DNA from: Nostoc foliaceum FACHB-393
Lineage (GTDB): Bacteria; Cyanobacteriota; Cyanobacteriia; Cyanobacteriales; Nostocaceae
Assembly (NCBI RefSeq): GCF_014698505.1
Contig: NZ_JACJTD010000009.1
Span: 62,001-126,000 of the forward strand
Length of the DNA stretch: 64,000 nucleotides
Direction: 5' to 3'
Part shown: positions 51,495-59,883 of the stretch, piece after piece
Layout: each line of letters begins with the position of its first letter
Numbering within the stretch: the stretch's first letter is position 1
Notes under the pieces: model-generated
Databases searched by the model: none
What the model was told of the DNA's origin: nothing
What the model saw: the letters and a program-made list of their open reading frames with translations, nothing else
Translations under genes and position numbers: made by a program

Positions 51495-52731
51495 GTCTGC
51501 ACAACACGATCCTTTTGCGGCGTTGAGGTTTCGAGATTATCGCCTATTTACAATTGGGCGTGTACTCTTGTTCATCGGGTCACAAATGCAGACTGTGGCC
51601 ATTGGCTGGGAACTCTACGATCGCACAAATTCAGCTTTGGCATTAGGTGGTGTTGGGCTAGCCCAAGTCTTGCCCATGATTGCCCTCACCTTGATTAGTG
51701 GACATATAGCCGATCGCCGCGATCGCAAACTGACAATGTTGTTGTCAGTGCTGCTGTTAGTCTTATGTTCTCTAGGTTTGGCTGTACTTTCTTGGACTCA
51801 AGGTACAGTAGTTTTGATTTATGCCTGCTTGGTATTCACAGGGATTGGCAGGGCGTTCTTAAAACCTGCTAGTGATGCCTTGATGTGGCAATTGATACCT
51901 ATCAGTGCATTTACAAATGCAGCCACTTGGAATAGTAGTAGCTTTCAGTTAGCCTCAGTTATCGGCCCAGCTTTGGGAGGATTTGGTATAGCCTTTTTGG
52001 GAGGTGCTACAGGGGTATATGTACTGGCTGCGATCGCAGGTTTGCTGTGTTTTGTCTTAACGGCGGCAATCTCAAAACAAGAAACCATTCGTTCTACAGA
52101 ACCAATCTCACTCAAAGCACTCTCAGCCGGCGCTAAGTTTGTCTGGAAAAATCAGTTAATTTTAGCAGCCATTACCTTAGATATGTTTGCAGTTTTGTTG
52201 GGAGGTGCGATCGCGCTACTACCCATCTTCGCCAAAGATATTTTGCAGGTAGGGCCATTAGAGTTAGGCTACCTACAAGCAGCCCCCTCCATTGGGGCTT
52301 TATTTATGGCGGTTTTACTGGCATATTTACCACCCTTACGCAAGGCTGGGCCAGCCTTACTTTGGTCAGTAGTTGGCTTTGGTGTTGTGACAATTATCTT
52401 TGGGCTATCGCGTTGGTTTTGGCTGTCATTATTGATGCTGGTGCTAAGTGGCGCACTAGACACAATTAGCGTTGTAATTCGCCATACCTTAGTGCAAATT
52501 AGAACGCCAGATAATTTACGCGGTCGGGTTGCGGCGATCAATAGTGTATTTATTAGTGCCTCTAACGAGTTAGGCGGCTTTGAATCAGGCTTGACATCTG
52601 CTTTATTTGGCCCGGTTATCTCAGTAGTGAGTGGAGGAATTGGTACAATTGCAGTGGTAATTGCTGTAGCTGCAATTTGGCCGGGAATTGCCAAGCTAGG
52701 AGCATTACAAGAGTTTGAACATAAGGAGTAA
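51454..52731 (+). CDS. MFS efflux transporter (EntS-like)
   Basis: A 425-residue major facilitator protein with about twelve membrane segments. N-terminal FAALRFRDYRLFTIGRVLLF, TVAIGWELYDRTNSALALG, the A-like loop GHIADRRDRKLTM and the C-terminal VIRHTLVQIRTPDNLRGRVA are usual for the EntS/multidrug-efflux branch. The substrate is unknown. It overlaps marR by 41 bases, so marR and this gene are translated from one message. The operon therefore carries two efflux systems under one regulator. Confidence 0.9.
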   Translation: MSSSKQKLNGSNAKSAQHDPFAALRFRDYRLFTIGRVLLFIGSQMQTVAIGWELYDRTNSALALGGVGLAQVLPMIALTLISGHIADRRDRKLTMLLSVLLLVLCSLGLAVLSWTQGTVVLIYACLVFTGIGRAFLKPASDALMWQLIPISAFTNAATWNSSSFQLASVIGPALGGFGIAFLGGATGVYVLAAIAGLLCFVLTAAISKQETIRSTEPISLKALSAGAKFVWKNQLILAAITLDMFAVLLGGAIALLPIFAKDILQVGPLELGYLQAAPSIGALFMAVLLAYLPPLRKAGPALLWSVVGFGVVTIIFGLSRWFWLSLLMLVLSGALDTISVVIRHTLVQIRTPDNLRGRVAAINSVFISASNELGGFESGLTSALFGPVISVVSGGIGTIAVVIAVAAIWPGIAKLGALQEFEHKE

Positions 52732-52759
52732 AAGACGGTATGCTGCCAAAAATTCAATA

Positions 52760-53084
52760 TTATCGCTGACTAGTGAGAGAAGCTGGTGTGATTGCAGCAT
52801 ATTGTTCAGGAGTCAGCAATGTTTCTTGAATATCAAGAGATTTGGGTAACAAGCCATTTTTGTGAACTACCTACATCGACCTTGCGGTACGATGTAGGTA
52901 GTTCACTTTCTGTCCTTTGATGTCCTTTAATTCCATTAGCTGATGCACTTGTAGTAGTAGCAGATGTTTCTGCTTGCTGGGTATTTGTCTTGCAACTATT
53001 GAGGGTAAATGCAGTTGATAAACCCAACAAGCCTGCTGTACCAAGCCGGATAAAACGGCGGTGAGTATTGAATACTTTAGTCAT
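52760..53084 (-). pseudogene. Sulfonate-type binding-protein gene with its centre deleted
   Basis: The N-terminus from ATG 53084 (MTKVFNTHRRFIRLGTAGLL, lipobox FTLNSC) resembles that of the intact binding protein at 55074-56156. After ANGIKGHQ the sequence enters a perfect hairpin (52862-52906) and then, in another frame, gives NGLLPKSLDIQETLLTPEQY and AAITPASL, the normal C-terminus of such proteins, stopping at 52760. Roughly 230 codons are missing. Not functional. Confidence 0.8.
52862..52906. repeat. Perfect 17-bp-arm hairpin at a deletion junction
   Basis: GTGAACTACCTACATCG (52862-52878) and CGATGTAGGTAGTTCAC (52890-52906) with an 11-base loop, in the middle of the deleted binding-protein gene. 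It could be a small palindromic element or a repair product. Confidence 0.7.
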
Positions 53085-53115
53085 AACTTGCAAAGAAAGA
53101 AAAACTTACTCGAAA

Positions 53116-54966
53116 CTATCCTGTTTGTAGTTCGGAGGCATTTTGATTATTGGCTTCTACAGGTAAGAATCCACCTGCCTGCATTTTCCATAACCTGTAG
53201 TAAGCACCACGGCGTGCCAGCAGTTTAGTATGAGTGCCATCTTCGATAATGCGCCCTTGGTCAAATACCAGAATGCGGTCTAGATGGGCAATAGTAGAAA
53301 GTCGATGAGCTACCACGATCACCGTTTTTCCATCCATCGCTAAATCTAGAGTGTCTTGGATCGCTTTTTCGGTAATGGAATCGAGGCTGGAGGTAGCTTC
53401 ATCTAGAATCAGAATTGGTGCGTCTTTGAGGATAACCCGCGCGATCGCAATCCTTTGTCTTTGCCCTCCAGAAAGTTTGACACCGCGCTCACCGACCAAA
53501 GAATCATACCCTTCCTGAATCTGAGCGATAAAATCGTGAGCATAGGCCTGGCGTGCTGCCTCGACCACTTCCTCATTGGTGGCATCCAGTCGTCCATAAC
53601 GAATATTTTCTATCAATGTTCGATGGAACAGAGACGGATCTTGAGGAATTAAGCTGATCTGGGAGTGTAGGGCATCTTGCGTCATGTCTCGAATATCGAC
53701 CCCATCAATAATAATCTGTCCAGATTGGGGGTCGAATTGACGCAAAATCAGATTGACGAAGCTGGATTTCCCAGAGCCAGAAAAGCCAACCAGTCCGACA
53801 CGCTGGCCTGGTTGGATAGTTATAGACAGGTTGTCGAATACTTTTTTACCAAGGGAGTAGCTAAAATTTACTTGGCGAAACTCAATCTGTCCCTGAGTAA
53901 TTGAATGGGCGATCGCACTATTACGATCAATGATCTCGTGGGGTTGAACAATAGTGAAGACACCATTGGCAATATTGCCGATATGTTCAAAAAATTCTAG
54001 AAACCGTTTACTTAAATTGCGGGCTTCACTAATGATTAACAGCGACAGACTGGTTGCTACGACAAAATCCGCCGTTGCGATCGTCCCCTGACTCCAAAGT
54101 GAGAGCGAGTAATACAAAGTGCCAATTTTCAGGACTGCTGCTGAGATAAACTGAAACCAACGGATTCGCTCCGAGTACCAGTTGGATTTTCTCACCTCTT
54201 TGAGTTCGTCCCTTAATTGCTCATTCAAATAGCGTCGTTCAAAACCCAGGCGAGCAAACAGTCTGCTACTGGTGAGATTTGTGACTGCATCCACAATGAT
54301 GCCAGTTGTTTCACTTCTTGCTGCTGCGGCTTTTCGGGAGTAAATTCGGCAGCGAGTTGCCAGCCAGAACGAAATACTGATGAAAAGAACTGCCCACATC
54401 CCCACGAATCCAGCAAGTGGAGGATAGACGCGATACAGTAATATCGTCGTGACAGTATAGACGATGATTACTGGCATAAATTCAGTAATCAGCATTTGCA
54501 TCGTCTGAGTCACACCCAGAGAAGTTTCGCTAATCCGATGTGCCAATGCCCCAGAAAAACTGCTGCTGAGGTAACGGTGAGAATGGTGCTGTAAGTAGCT
54601 ATATAGAGAACGGACGATGTGTTGTCGGTGGATCGGATGGAGGATAGTCTGCAAAAGTCCAGCTGCTCGCCCGAATATCACTTCACCCACACTCAAGGCG
54701 GTGAAAAGCATCAGGGGTTGGCTCATGGCATCAAGAATGGGTTTGCTGTCGGCCGCCTGTCGCGTCACACCCCGGATGATCTCACCAATGGCATAAGGTA
54801 ACATGATGCCGCAGGTTGCGTGTATTACCTCCAGAATCACCATTGCCACATACCACCAGCGGAACTGGTTAACGAAATAGCAAATGAACCGAAATGGAGT
54901 TGCTGGCAAGTTGGGCGCATCAGCAGCACGTTGAAAGGATTTCGATTGTTTGGACTTTTTCTTCAT
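53116..54966 (-). CDS. ABC exporter (fused membrane and ATPase domains)
   Basis: A 616-residue half-transporter. The six-helix exporter domain (about 25-330) contains RWWYVAMVILEVIHATCGIM and GALAHRISETSLGV. The ATPase domain (about 355-600) has VGFSGSGKSSFVNLI (Walker A), QDPSLFHRTLIENI, LSGGQRQRIAIARV and ILILDEATSSLD. It works as a dimer to export lipid, peptide or drug. ATG 54966 is chosen over an in-frame TTG at 54975. It stands between a decayed and an intact binding-protein gene and is leftward; the cargo is unknown. Confidence 0.9.
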   Translation of the reverse strand: MKKKSKQSKSFQRAADAPNLPATPFRFICYFVNQFRWWYVAMVILEVIHATCGIMLPYAIGEIIRGVTRQAADSKPILDAMSQPLMLFTALSVGEVIFGRAAGLLQTILHPIHRQHIVRSLYSYLQHHSHRYLSSSFSGALAHRISETSLGVTQTMQMLITEFMPVIIVYTVTTILLYRVYPPLAGFVGMWAVLFISISFWLATRCRIYSRKAAAARSETTGIIVDAVTNLTSSRLFARLGFERRYLNEQLRDELKEVRKSNWYSERIRWFQFISAAVLKIGTLYYSLSLWSQGTIATADFVVATSLSLLIISEARNLSKRFLEFFEHIGNIANGVFTIVQPHEIIDRNSAIAHSITQGQIEFRQVNFSYSLGKKVFDNLSITIQPGQRVGLVGFSGSGKSSFVNLILRQFDPQSGQIIIDGVDIRDMTQDALHSQISLIPQDPSLFHRTLIENIRYGRLDATNEEVVEAARQAYAHDFIAQIQEGYDSLVGERGVKLSGGQRQRIAIARVILKDAPILILDEATSSLDSITEKAIQDTLDLAMDGKTVIVVAHRLSTIAHLDRILVFDQGRIIEDGTHTKLLARRGAYYRLWKMQAGGFLPVEANNQNASELQTG

Positions 54967-55073
54967 GAGAGTCAATTTCGTAGCATCTTATCTTTTTAGG
55001 CTTCTCCTTAACAACTCAATTGAGTGATGCATTTGTACAGTGCGTAAGTCCTAAGAATTACTGAAACAAAGCA

Positions 55074-56156
55074 CTAGACCATAATTTCTGATGGTGTGAT
55101 TGCAGCATACAAATCAGGTGGAAGTAACGCATCCTGAATGTTGATTTTCTTTGGTATGACACCCTCTTGAAAGAACAAATCTGCTACACGTTGTTGTTCC
55201 GCGATCAATGCAGGGCTGAGTCCTCTACGTCCTGCAAAAGAGCGACGAGACATCACCCTTGCAACTACATCTTCATCGAGCTTTTGTTCAGTGATCATCA
55301 ATTTGGCTACTTCGTCTCGATTCACGTCTGCCCACTTATCAAGAGCATGAAGCTCCTCAATAATAATTTTTAGCAAGCCAGGATTTTCTTGGGCAAACTT
55401 CCTGTCAGAAATATAGTAGCCCCCAGGAGAATCTAGCCCCACAGAATCTTTGATGACTCGAATTCGACCCATTTTTTCAGCGATCGCATAATGGGGATCT
55501 CCTGTCATCCAAACAGGAATTCTCCCTTCGAGAAACGCACCACGCGCCTCGATAGTCGCCATACTTTTGATTTTAATATCTTTGATTGTCAAGCCGATTG
55601 ACTGCAAAGCTCTAAGAATAAAATAGTGCGATGCCGAGCCTTTTTGAAAATAAACTTCTTGCCCCTTAATATCCTCAAATTTCTGAAGGGGAGACTCTGG
55701 AGGTACAGCAATCACACTACTTGTCCCTGTCGTTGCGGTTCTTTGTGTACCGACGACATAAACAAGGTCTGACCCAGCTACTTGGGCAAAAATTGGTGGT
55801 GTTTCTCCCACCGATCCCACGTCAACTCTTCCCCCAGCCATCCCTTCCATAAGTTGTGGCCCTTGGGCAAATTGCGCCCATTCCACTTTAATCCCCAACG
55901 GTTCCAAGCGTTTCTCTAAAACTCTGCGATTTCTGAAGAGATCCCCTGCACTCTGATACCCCATGCGGAGAACTTTCGTTTTGATACCAGAGTAATCTAG
56001 ATTGGCATTAGTACTGTTTATAAAAGAAGATTGTGCCACATTCTTTGGGCTTTGTTCGCTACAACTTCCTAACAGATATGCCATAGAAAAACCACATAGA
56101 CCCGATGTAGCAAAATTGAGAAAACGACGGCGTTTAATCATAGCTATTTTATCCAT
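55074..56156 (-). CDS. Sulfonate/taurine-type ABC substrate-binding lipoprotein
   Basis: A 360-residue binding protein. A basic, twin-arginine-like start (IKRRRFLNFATSGLCGFSMA) ends in lipobox YLLGSC. Core motifs: LRMGYQSAGDLFRNRRVLEK, VEWAQFAQGPQLMEGMAGGR, VGETPPIFAQVAGSDLVYV, QEVYFQKGSASHYFILRALQ; C-terminus NIQDALLPPDLYAAITPSE. It is a paralogue of 45418-46521 and of the two decayed copies. No ABC permease or importer ATPase for it is in the window. Ligand specificity inferred from family only. ATG 56156 or 56141 could be the start. Confidence 0.88.
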   Translation of the reverse strand: MDKIAMIKRRRFLNFATSGLCGFSMAYLLGSCSEQSPKNVAQSSFINSTNANLDYSGIKTKVLRMGYQSAGDLFRNRRVLEKRLEPLGIKVEWAQFAQGPQLMEGMAGGRVDVGSVGETPPIFAQVAGSDLVYVVGTQRTATTGTSSVIAVPPESPLQKFEDIKGQEVYFQKGSASHYFILRALQSIGLTIKDIKIKSMATIEARGAFLEGRIPVWMTGDPHYAIAEKMGRIRVIKDSVGLDSPGGYYISDRKFAQENPGLLKIIIEELHALDKWADVNRDEVAKLMITEQKLDEDVVARVMSRRSFAGRRGLSPALIAEQQRVADLFFQEGVIPKKINIQDALLPPDLYAAITPSEIMV

Positions 56157-56328
56157 GAGATATTTCTGATTTGAAAGAATTCTGGTTATTTTTTACAAAA
56201 ACTTCGGGCGTTGAAATGCTTAAATATTCTGCTTTGCAAACTTTATACAATTCAGAACAGCCCGAAATCCTTCATGTGGTACTGCGATTTATCATGTCTG
56301 AACGACCAAATTTCTAGGCCGATAATCC

Positions 56329-57972
56329 TTAACGCAGAGAATCTCCCCTACGATATTCGGCGGTAATGTCGTCTAGCTTTTGTTTCAAATTGTCATCGAG
56401 TTGGAGTTCTACAGCCTTGAGAGTATCAGCAAGTTGTTCCGGTCGGCTAGCACCAATAATGGGAGCAGTAATAATGGGATTAGCCAGTACCCAAGCCACC
56501 GCTAGGGTAGTGAGTGACAATCCAGCGAATTCCGCCACTGTACGTAATTCTTCGACAGTATTGAATTCGCGATCGCGCCAGTAACGCTCTTGATAACGTT
56601 CTGCGGCAGTACCCAAGGTGAAACGAGTCCCTGTGGCGGGGCCTTGAGTGAGATTGTGTTTGCCAGTGAGTAGACCGCCAGCTAAGGGATTGTAGGAAAT
56701 TACACCCAATCCTTCTTCTTTGGCTAGAGGCAAGAGTTCTCGCTCGATTTCACGGAATAACAAATTGTAGCGGGGTTGAATCGAAACAAAGCGAGTCAGA
56801 TTTCGCACATCGGCGCGACCCAAGGCGCGGGCGAGTCGGTAAGCCAAGAAGTTAGAAACCCCGATATAACGTACCTTGCCAGCGCGAACTATCGTGTCCA
56901 ATGCTTCCAGAGTCTCATCAAGAGGGGTTGAGGCATCGTCAGAATGCAATTGGTATAGGTCAACATAATCCGTTCCCAGCCGTCTGAGGGAAGCATCAAT
57001 CGCATCCAAAATGTGTTTGCGCGAAGCACCCTGATCCCAAGGTGCAGGGCCAACCTTACCTACAGCTTTGGTAGCCAAAATAAAATGTTCGCGTTTGCCT
57101 TTGAGCCAGCGCCCAATAATTTCTTCGGTACTTCCAGCAGTAGCTAGTCCACCTCCAAGAGGATAAACGTCGGCTGTATCGAGAAAGTTAATGCCAGCAT
57201 CGGCGGCGCTGTCAAGGATTTGTCTGGAAGTTTCTTCATCTGTCTGGAATCCGAAAGTCATTGTACCGAGACAGAGACGGGAAACAGTCAATCCAGTTTG
57301 ACCGAGTTTAGTTGTTGCTAATGTCATGTTAGAAGAGGAAAGGAATTCTACTTGGGCTACTATAGACGCTTGACGACGGCTCTGTGAAATCAGCCATTCT
57401 TGCAATTTCGGGTCACTGTATACTTCATCGGCAATAAAATGATCGCCTTCCGGCAGGACGGTAAAATCTACTGTTCCCCCCAGTCCGCGCAAGATATCGA
57501 CAATCTGCTGTGCATCCTCAATCGGCAGTTTTTCGTCCTTTCCACCTTGGAATATTTGGATAGGAATGTCCTTCAGGGCAGCTAGTTGGCTTGCTTCTAA
57601 TGTTTTGGGTACACGACCAGATACTGCTACCAGACCAGCAAAGCGATCGCGGTGAGAAGCAGCGATATGCCATGCCCCAGCCGTACCTAAACTGAATCCA
57701 GATAAAATCACACGGGACGGATCTATGGGTTGGGAGGTGATGAGATTATCCAACAAAGCAATTATGTCAGATTCTCGATCTACCCAGGTTTGTCCTTCAG
57801 GAAGTTGGGGAGCTACAAAGACATAAGGTAACGAGCTTGACTCATCTACGAAACGAGGTAAACCCCATTTGAGCAGCACATTTAGATCATTACCGCGTTC
57901 GCGAAGCGTCTCGTAGAGAATCGCGTGCGCCATGCAAAAACAATACAAGGGGTGCGGGTTTGTTGGCATCAT
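56329..57972 (-). CDS. Aldo/keto reductase joined to a hydrolase domain whose start is frameshifted
   Basis: A 547-codon ORF with two parts. Codons 1-205 are an alpha/beta hydrolase (phospholipase/carboxylesterase type): nucleophile in VILSGFSLGTAGAW, Asp in FQGGKDEKLP, His in PEGDHFI. Codons 216-547 are a complete aldo/keto reductase beginning MTLATTKLGQTGLTVSRLCL (ATG 57327), with the tetrad Asp/Tyr in LDTADVYPLGG, Lys in LATKAVG and His in YQLHSDD. No stop separates them. The first 24 codons of the ORF are out of the hydrolase frame (see 57901-57925), so the hydrolase part is probably dead while the reductase can be made from 57327. Confidence 0.8.
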   Translation of the reverse strand: MMPTNPHPLYCFCMAHAILYETLRERGNDLNVLLKWGLPRFVDESSSLPYVFVAPQLPEGQTWVDRESDIIALLDNLITSQPIDPSRVILSGFSLGTAGAWHIAASHRDRFAGLVAVSGRVPKTLEASQLAALKDIPIQIFQGGKDEKLPIEDAQQIVDILRGLGGTVDFTVLPEGDHFIADEVYSDPKLQEWLISQSRRQASIVAQVEFLSSSNMTLATTKLGQTGLTVSRLCLGTMTFGFQTDEETSRQILDSAADAGINFLDTADVYPLGGGLATAGSTEEIIGRWLKGKREHFILATKAVGKVGPAPWDQGASRKHILDAIDASLRRLGTDYVDLYQLHSDDASTPLDETLEALDTIVRAGKVRYIGVSNFLAYRLARALGRADVRNLTRFVSIQPRYNLLFREIERELLPLAKEEGLGVISYNPLAGGLLTGKHNLTQGPATGTRFTLGTAAERYQERYWRDREFNTVEELRTVAEFAGLSLTTLAVAWVLANPIITAPIIGASRPEQLADTLKAVELQLDDNLKQKLDDITAEYRRGDSLR

Positions 57973-58027
57973 CAGAGACGCGGGATAATAAATAAGGAAA
58001 TAAACCAGAACGGTGTTCGATAGCCAT
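57370..58027 (-). pseudogene. Hydrolase portion, broken by a repeat insertion
   Basis: The true start is ATG 58027 (AGAGGA upstream), giving MAIEHRSGLFPYLLSRVSDD, then ANKPAPLVLFLHGA, the oxyanion strand. After that the frame is lost at 57925 and resumes in another frame as ERGNDLNVLLKWGLPRF, which would normally follow GAG directly. Inserted bases (net about 22) cause the shift. The downstream Ser/Asp/His motifs are intact. Confidence 0.75.
57901..57925. repeat. Small dispersed repeat inserted in the hydrolase gene
   Basis: gcgaagcgtctcgtagagaa followed by tcgcg. This type of 20-25-base sequence (with cgtctcgtagaga) is one of the very small mobile repeats of Nostoc genomes. It interrupts the expected LFLHGAGERGND reading and shifts the frame. 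Confidence 0.65.
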
Positions 58028-58057
58028 AGTTATAATTCCTCTGTATGTTTGGTGGTC

Positions 58058-58090
58058 AGATACCCGACTTCTTAAAGAAGTCGGGTATCT
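58058..58090. terminator. Perfect hairpin between amidohydrolase and hydrolase/AKR genes
   Basis: AGATACCCGACTTCTT (58058-58073), a, AAGAAGTCGGGTATCT (58075-58090): 16-bp arms, 1-base loop. It lies 28 bp after the amidohydrolase stop in transcription direction. It is a frequent Nostoc palindrome; it may terminate but has no T-run. Confidence 0.6.
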
Positions 58091-58118
58091 CGTAACATCT
58101 CAATGCCTTGGCAAAGAT

Positions 58119-59648
58119 TTAAGCTACTACAAGGTTCTTGTCTTCTTGGGGAGTAGGTACTTTCGATTCAACCGCCGTACCCTTGAAGAAGTCAGGATTG
58201 GCTTGGGTATAGAACTTGTAAGGATTATTGAATACATAAGCCTTAAAGTCCGCTTCAGAAATCACACCTTCTTGTACCAAATCCCAGCTTTCCGCTAGTG
58301 GATCGGTCAAATCTGGTACATCCCAGTGACCAACATCTGAGGAATAAATGGCGTTGATTTTCACACCCAAGGGATTGGCTTTGTCGTTGAATGCAGCTGC
58401 GATGGTGCGATCGTCAGACTCGGAACCAAAGAAGAAACTATTTACCCAGCGATCGCGAATGTCTTCAATTGTTTCAATCCCGGCTGCGGCAAAATCTTCT
58501 AGTTCACTACCAACGGGTGAGCGGCTATGACGGTTGAAGGAAGAACCTAAGACACTCTTTTTCAGTTCCTCTTTACTCAGAGGATGTTCTTGCAGGAACT
58601 CGCTACCAAAACGCTCGAACAATACGAACAATTCATCAGAATTGGCGTTATCTGGGTTGTAGTTTTGTAGTCCTTTCAGGCTGCGCTTGGAGAAACGATC
58701 TACTAAATGAATGTAGACGTGTGCGCCCCAGTCTGCACCACCTTCGAGCATAGCTACACGCAACAGAGGGAAACGTTTGGTAACACCACCAAAGAACAAT
58801 GCTTTGGCAAATGCTTGGGAACCATCGGCGAAATGACCGATATGGTTGTTCATGTAGTTACTGATGGAGGAGCGTCCTGTCCAACCTTGACTGCCGTAAT
58901 GGGTAGTAATGGGTACACCTAATTCAACTGCTTTTGCCCAGAATGGATCGTAGTCGTATTCACTATCCAATCCGTAAAAGTCAATGTAGGAGGCATATTT
59001 GGCGATTTCAGGATATTGATCTGCTGGATATTTATCAGCGATCGCCTTAATTGGCCGTTTCACACCACCAGGAATATTCGCCACTTTTAGTCCTAGTGTT
59101 TTCACTGCAAACTCTAGCTCCTCAACAGCTTCTTGAGGATTACCCATCGGGATACCAGCTACAGGTGTCAAGCGATCGCTATATTTCCGATACAAGTCAG
59201 CATGATAGTGATTGACGGCCCGTTGCAGTGCTTGACGGTTCTCTTTACTTGCTCCAGCTGGTGCAAGAACATTGTTAGGAAACAGTACCGAATAATCTGA
59301 TCCCTGCTCCGCTTGACGCTCATAGAAGAGTTCAGGAAGAGTATAAGTAGCAAGATCCAAAGTATTGCGGGTTACTCTCGCCCACCAAGGCGATCGAATT
59401 GTGCGGTTGTACTGGCGTTCTTGTGGAGTTTGTTGATACCAGTCTTTACCATTGCTCTTGGAATTAAGACGAGAAGCTTCCGCCTTGCGTAATTCATCTA
59501 CAAGTTTTGAGCCACCATATTTAGCAATGTAATCCTCAAGCGCCGGAGTGAAATCATTGGTATGAACATCAGTGTCAATTATCGGATAATCAAGGTTTGC
59601 TTTGATTGCCGCAGAACGGGAAGTTTTTAATCTGCTATATTCAGTCAT
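58119..59648 (-). CDS. Amidohydrolase-family metal-dependent hydrolase/decarboxylase
   Basis: A 509-residue protein of the amidohydrolase-2 (ACMSD-like) TIM-barrel group. Metal/active-site features: YPIIDTDVHTND (near residue 27), VPITTHYGSQGW, RVAMLEGGADWGAHVYIHLV and YSSDVGHWDVPD. Insertions (residues 50-110) make it longer than ordinary members. Such proteins hydrolyse or decarboxylate cyclic/aromatic compounds; the substrate is unknown. CAAGGAAAAAATC precedes the ATG. It lies between the aldo/keto reductase and the LLM monooxygenase on the same strand, suggesting one catabolic pathway. Confidence 0.85.
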   Translation of the reverse strand: MTEYSRLKTSRSAAIKANLDYPIIDTDVHTNDFTPALEDYIAKYGGSKLVDELRKAEASRLNSKSNGKDWYQQTPQERQYNRTIRSPWWARVTRNTLDLATYTLPELFYERQAEQGSDYSVLFPNNVLAPAGASKENRQALQRAVNHYHADLYRKYSDRLTPVAGIPMGNPQEAVEELEFAVKTLGLKVANIPGGVKRPIKAIADKYPADQYPEIAKYASYIDFYGLDSEYDYDPFWAKAVELGVPITTHYGSQGWTGRSSISNYMNNHIGHFADGSQAFAKALFFGGVTKRFPLLRVAMLEGGADWGAHVYIHLVDRFSKRSLKGLQNYNPDNANSDELFVLFERFGSEFLQEHPLSKEELKKSVLGSSFNRHSRSPVGSELEDFAAAGIETIEDIRDRWVNSFFFGSESDDRTIAAAFNDKANPLGVKINAIYSSDVGHWDVPDLTDPLAESWDLVQEGVISEADFKAYVFNNPYKFYTQANPDFFKGTAVESKVPTPQEDKNLVVA

Positions 59649-59842
59649 GATTTTTTCCTTGAATAAATGACAGAAGTAGTGCTGAGAAATGAGTTATGGG
59701 TGCTGAGTAGAACAAAACAAACGAGAGTTAGTTGATATTTATCGCGCACTGACTCACCACAAGAGCATCTACAGCACTCGAAACTCACTACTCTTTTTGC
59801 TTGTAGTAAGGACTTTAGTCCTAAGTTAACCTAGTGTCTGCA

Positions 59843-59864
59843 AGTAAGAACTAAAGTTCTTACT
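59843..59864. repeat. Hairpin repeat downstream of the LLM monooxygenase
   Basis: AGTAAGAACT, aa, AGTTCTTACT is a perfect 10-bp-arm hairpin. A related one (aaggact/agtcct) lies 40 bp away. The pair sits 20 bp past the LLM gene stop and may end its transcript. Confidence 0.55.
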
Positions 59865-59883
59865 ACGAACGAATCCTATTTAT

